From an uncultured Bacteroidota bacterium (GTDB taxonomy: Bacteria > Bacteroidota > Bacteroidia > NS11-12g > UBA955), in NCBI GenBank assembly GCA_903959115.1, contig CAJBVU010000278.1, positions 1 to 8,025 of the forward strand: a DNA stretch of 8,025 nt, read 5' to 3'. Made by a program: the position numbers and the translations under genes. The notes beneath the pieces were generated by a model, which made no database searches, had not been told where the DNA came from, and saw only the letters and a program-made list of their open reading frames with translations. Shown piece after piece: positions 6,437 through 8,025 of the stretch (positions are counted from its first letter, which is position 1; the number at the start of each line of letters is the position of its first letter).

Positions 6437-7963
6437 TTATCTGCGACGCTTGGTCTTTTTGTCGATTCCAGAGCTAGGCAAGTTATTATATTTCTTTTTG
6501 CCGTTACCCACTGGAGAACCAATGCGTATCATTGCACAACGGAATCCAATGTTAGACTGACTTTGCTTTTCATCTAAGAATCGACGGGTTCCTGGAGATG
6601 CCCAGTAGATGCGATCGTTCCATGATGCGCCTTTGTAAACACGGGCTTTGTTGTTTACTAAAGAGGTAACACCGTATTCGTAAGTCATATCACCATTATT
6701 GTAGTTCTCTTCATCCTTGAAACCGATGTTGTCAGATTTCTTATAGTTTCTGCGGTTTACGTTTTCACGCTCAGTTACATCTCGGTATACCAAACGACCC
6801 AATGAATCTTTTTGTTCGATTACTCCGTACTGATCCAATACCAAGGTCTTGTATACGTTACCTCGGAAAGGCATGAACGCATCGAAGTCTTCTTGAGACA
6901 ACGGGCGATAAACATCCATTGTCCACTCGGCTACGTTACCTTCCATGTTGTACAAACCATAAGAGTTTGGCCAATATGAAACTACGGGAGTAGGTACGAA
7001 ACCTCCATCATTCAAAGGACCACCTGCAACACCACCGAAATCACCCTTACCAACCATGGCATTCAAACGAATTTTACCACGATCTTTCTCTTGCTCTTCC
7101 TTAATACGGATTGTATAATCAGTCCAACCATAGATTTTCTTTTGATCGATATTGTTGAATGTAACTTCGCCAACGTTAGCCTGAGCAGCATATTCCCATT
7201 CAGCCTCAGTTGGTAAACGATATTCTGGCAACATAATACCATCTTCCATCAATACCTTAAAGCGCTTTTGATCTTTCTTCTTTTTCTTGCTGAAGTCGCT
7301 CAGAGGCTTTTTGCCTTTTTTAATGAAATCATATTGACCCGCTAAGTAAGTGCGTGTGTGGAATGTGTTATCGTCGTTGTTATCAGTTACGATATCAAAC
7401 TTTACAATTCCTTCACGGTCTAAAATCATTTCATTCACACGCTCAGTTCTCCATTGTGCAAATTCTGCGGCTTGTGACCAATTTACACCAACCACGGGAT
7501 AGTCTTTATATGAGGGGTGGCGGAAGTAGTATTCAACGAAAGGTTCGTTGTATGCCAATTTGCTTCTCCAACATAATGAATCAGGGAGGGCACGTTGATA
7601 AACTTCAGGGTAGCTGACATAAGTGCGCATCAACCAATACACGTATTCACGGTACTGTAAGTTGCTTACTTCTGCTTCATCCATGTAGAATGAGTTTACT
7701 GTAACTGTTCTTTCAGCATTGTTATTGTCGAATTGAAGATCCTTTTCCGTAGACCCCATGGTGAAAGATCCACCTTCAACCAATACCAATCCAGGACCAG
7801 TTTCTTGACCTTTGTACTTAGGATTGGCAAATCCACCCCATTTAGGATTGTTGTATCCTTGGCCGGTGGTCTTGCTGACATTCTTAGTAGTACAGGCGCT
7901 AGTAGCCACAATGGCTGCGATTGCCCAAATCCAAGTGCGATTTTTTGTTAACACGGTTTGCAT
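6437..7963 (-). CDS. gldJ: Gliding motility / type IX secretion lipoprotein GldJ
   Basis: GldJ is a lipoprotein of the Bacteroidota gliding and type IX secretion machinery; in Flavobacterium it stabilises other Gld proteins and is needed for motility and secretion. The 508 residues begin with a lipoprotein signal (hydrophobic 11-20, lipobox TSAC, lipidated Cys24). A formylglycine-generating-enzyme-like (SUMF1) domain follows: GPGLVLVEGGSFTMGS (56-71), FYMDEAEVSN (92-101), YPVVGVNW (155-162), RLPTEAEWEYAA (249-260), GNVAEW (342-347), KGASWND (444-450) and SNIGFRCA (470-477). At the two catalytic cysteine positions of active FGE it has Asp450 and Ala455, so it should be structural rather than enzymatic. 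The stretch ALPDSLCWRSKLAYNEPF and the HPSYKDYPVVGVNW context favour GldJ over GldK. A Lys-rich segment lies at 213-236 and a basic tail at the end. It is transcribed alone toward its own terminator. Confidence 0.92.
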   Translation of the reverse strand: MQTVLTKNRTWIWAIAAIVATSACTTKNVSKTTGQGYNNPKWGGFANPKYKGQETGPGLVLVEGGSFTMGSTEKDLQFDNNNAERTVTVNSFYMDEAEVSNLQYREYVYWLMRTYVSYPEVYQRALPDSLCWRSKLAYNEPFVEYYFRHPSYKDYPVVGVNWSQAAEFAQWRTERVNEMILDREGIVKFDIVTDNNDDNTFHTRTYLAGQYDFIKKGKKPLSDFSKKKKKDQKRFKVLMEDGIMLPEYRLPTEAEWEYAAQANVGEVTFNNIDQKKIYGWTDYTIRIKEEQEKDRGKIRLNAMVGKGDFGGVAGGPLNDGGFVPTPVVSYWPNSYGLYNMEGNVAEWTMDVYRPLSQEDFDAFMPFRGNVYKTLVLDQYGVIEQKDSLGRLVYRDVTERENVNRRNYKKSDNIGFKDEENYNNGDMTYEYGVTSLVNNKARVYKGASWNDRIYWASPGTRRFLDEKQSQSNIGFRCAMIRIGSPVGNGKKKYNNLPSSGIDKKTKRRR

Positions 7964-7968
7964 TCTTA

Positions 7969-7980
7969 GTTATTAATAAC
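7969..7980. repeat. 12-base perfect palindrome in the gldJ leader
   Basis: GTTATTAATAAC reads the same on both strands and lies five bases before the gldJ ATG, downstream of the candidate promoter. It could be a protein-binding site or simply AT-rich leader sequence. As RNA it could not form a normal hairpin, since a 12-base perfect palindrome leaves no loop without breaking inner pairs. Confidence 0.4.
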
Positions 7981-8002
7981 GACAGATATTGTGTATTATT
8001 TG

Positions 8003-8010
8003 CAAATATA
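8003..8010 (-). promoter_or_regulatory. Candidate -7 promoter box of gldJ
   Basis: The minus strand reads TATATTTG, a full match to TAnnTTTG, 39 bases before the gldJ ATG. Its -33 partner would fall at about 8030, outside the window, so it cannot be checked. The surrounding sequence is very AT-rich, which raises the chance of a random match. Confidence 0.45.
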
Positions 8011-8025
8011 TATTTTTTTTCAACA

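Noticed and set aside
6183..6560. Plus-strand open frame of 125 codons.
   Set aside because: It starts inside the tRNA anticodon loop, crosses two terminators and runs into the 3' end of gldJ, so it cannot be a real gene.
1..8025. Mobile elements, CRISPR arrays, toxin-antitoxin or defence genes.
   Set aside because: No direct-repeat arrays, transposase or integrase motifs or small paired genes were seen; all long frames are accounted for by core genes.

Overview
The window looks like chromosomal DNA of a member of the Bacteroidota. The evidence is: a TonB-dependent-type outer-membrane barrel protein with the plug motif and Gly-rich loop common in that phylum; a GldJ lipoprotein, part of the gliding motility/type IX secretion machinery found only there; promoter elements of the Bacteroidota form TAnnTTTG before several transcription units; and almost no Shine-Dalgarno sequences. 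I cannot place it below phylum level. Base composition and gene style are even across the window, and I see no mobile element, phage gene, CRISPR array or integration scar.

Left part (1-5616, minus strand): three genes run toward the left edge in the order gatB, a secreted SGNH-like/LysM protein, and an outer-membrane beta-barrel receptor that is cut off by the window edge after 682 codons. The gaps (54 and 78 bases) and shared direction suggest one operon, although gatB (translation fidelity) has no obvious link to the two envelope genes. The middle gene has a Shine-Dalgarno-like GGGAGG that settles its start.

Middle part (5617-6420): a divergent promoter region drives gatB leftward and the RNase P RNA gene (rnpB) rightward. 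rnpB is followed, 82 bases downstream, by a tRNA-Gly(GCC) gene with its own clear promoter, an encoded CCA end and a strong terminator. About 120 bases with nothing recognisable follow, then a second hairpin that ends the gene arriving from the right.

Right part (6437-8025, minus strand): gldJ, complete, with a lipobox and a sulfatase-modifying-factor (FGE) fold whose two catalytic cysteine positions are Asp and Ala. A 12-base perfect palindrome and a -7 promoter box sit just upstream.

Most of this is housekeeping and core envelope biology. I found no convincing new multi-gene system. The best lead is the LysM protein, which keeps the SGNH-esterase framework but has lost the nucleophilic serine (Glu103) and probably the oxyanion-hole asparagine (Tyr330), so it looks like a secreted pseudo-esterase that may bind cell wall.
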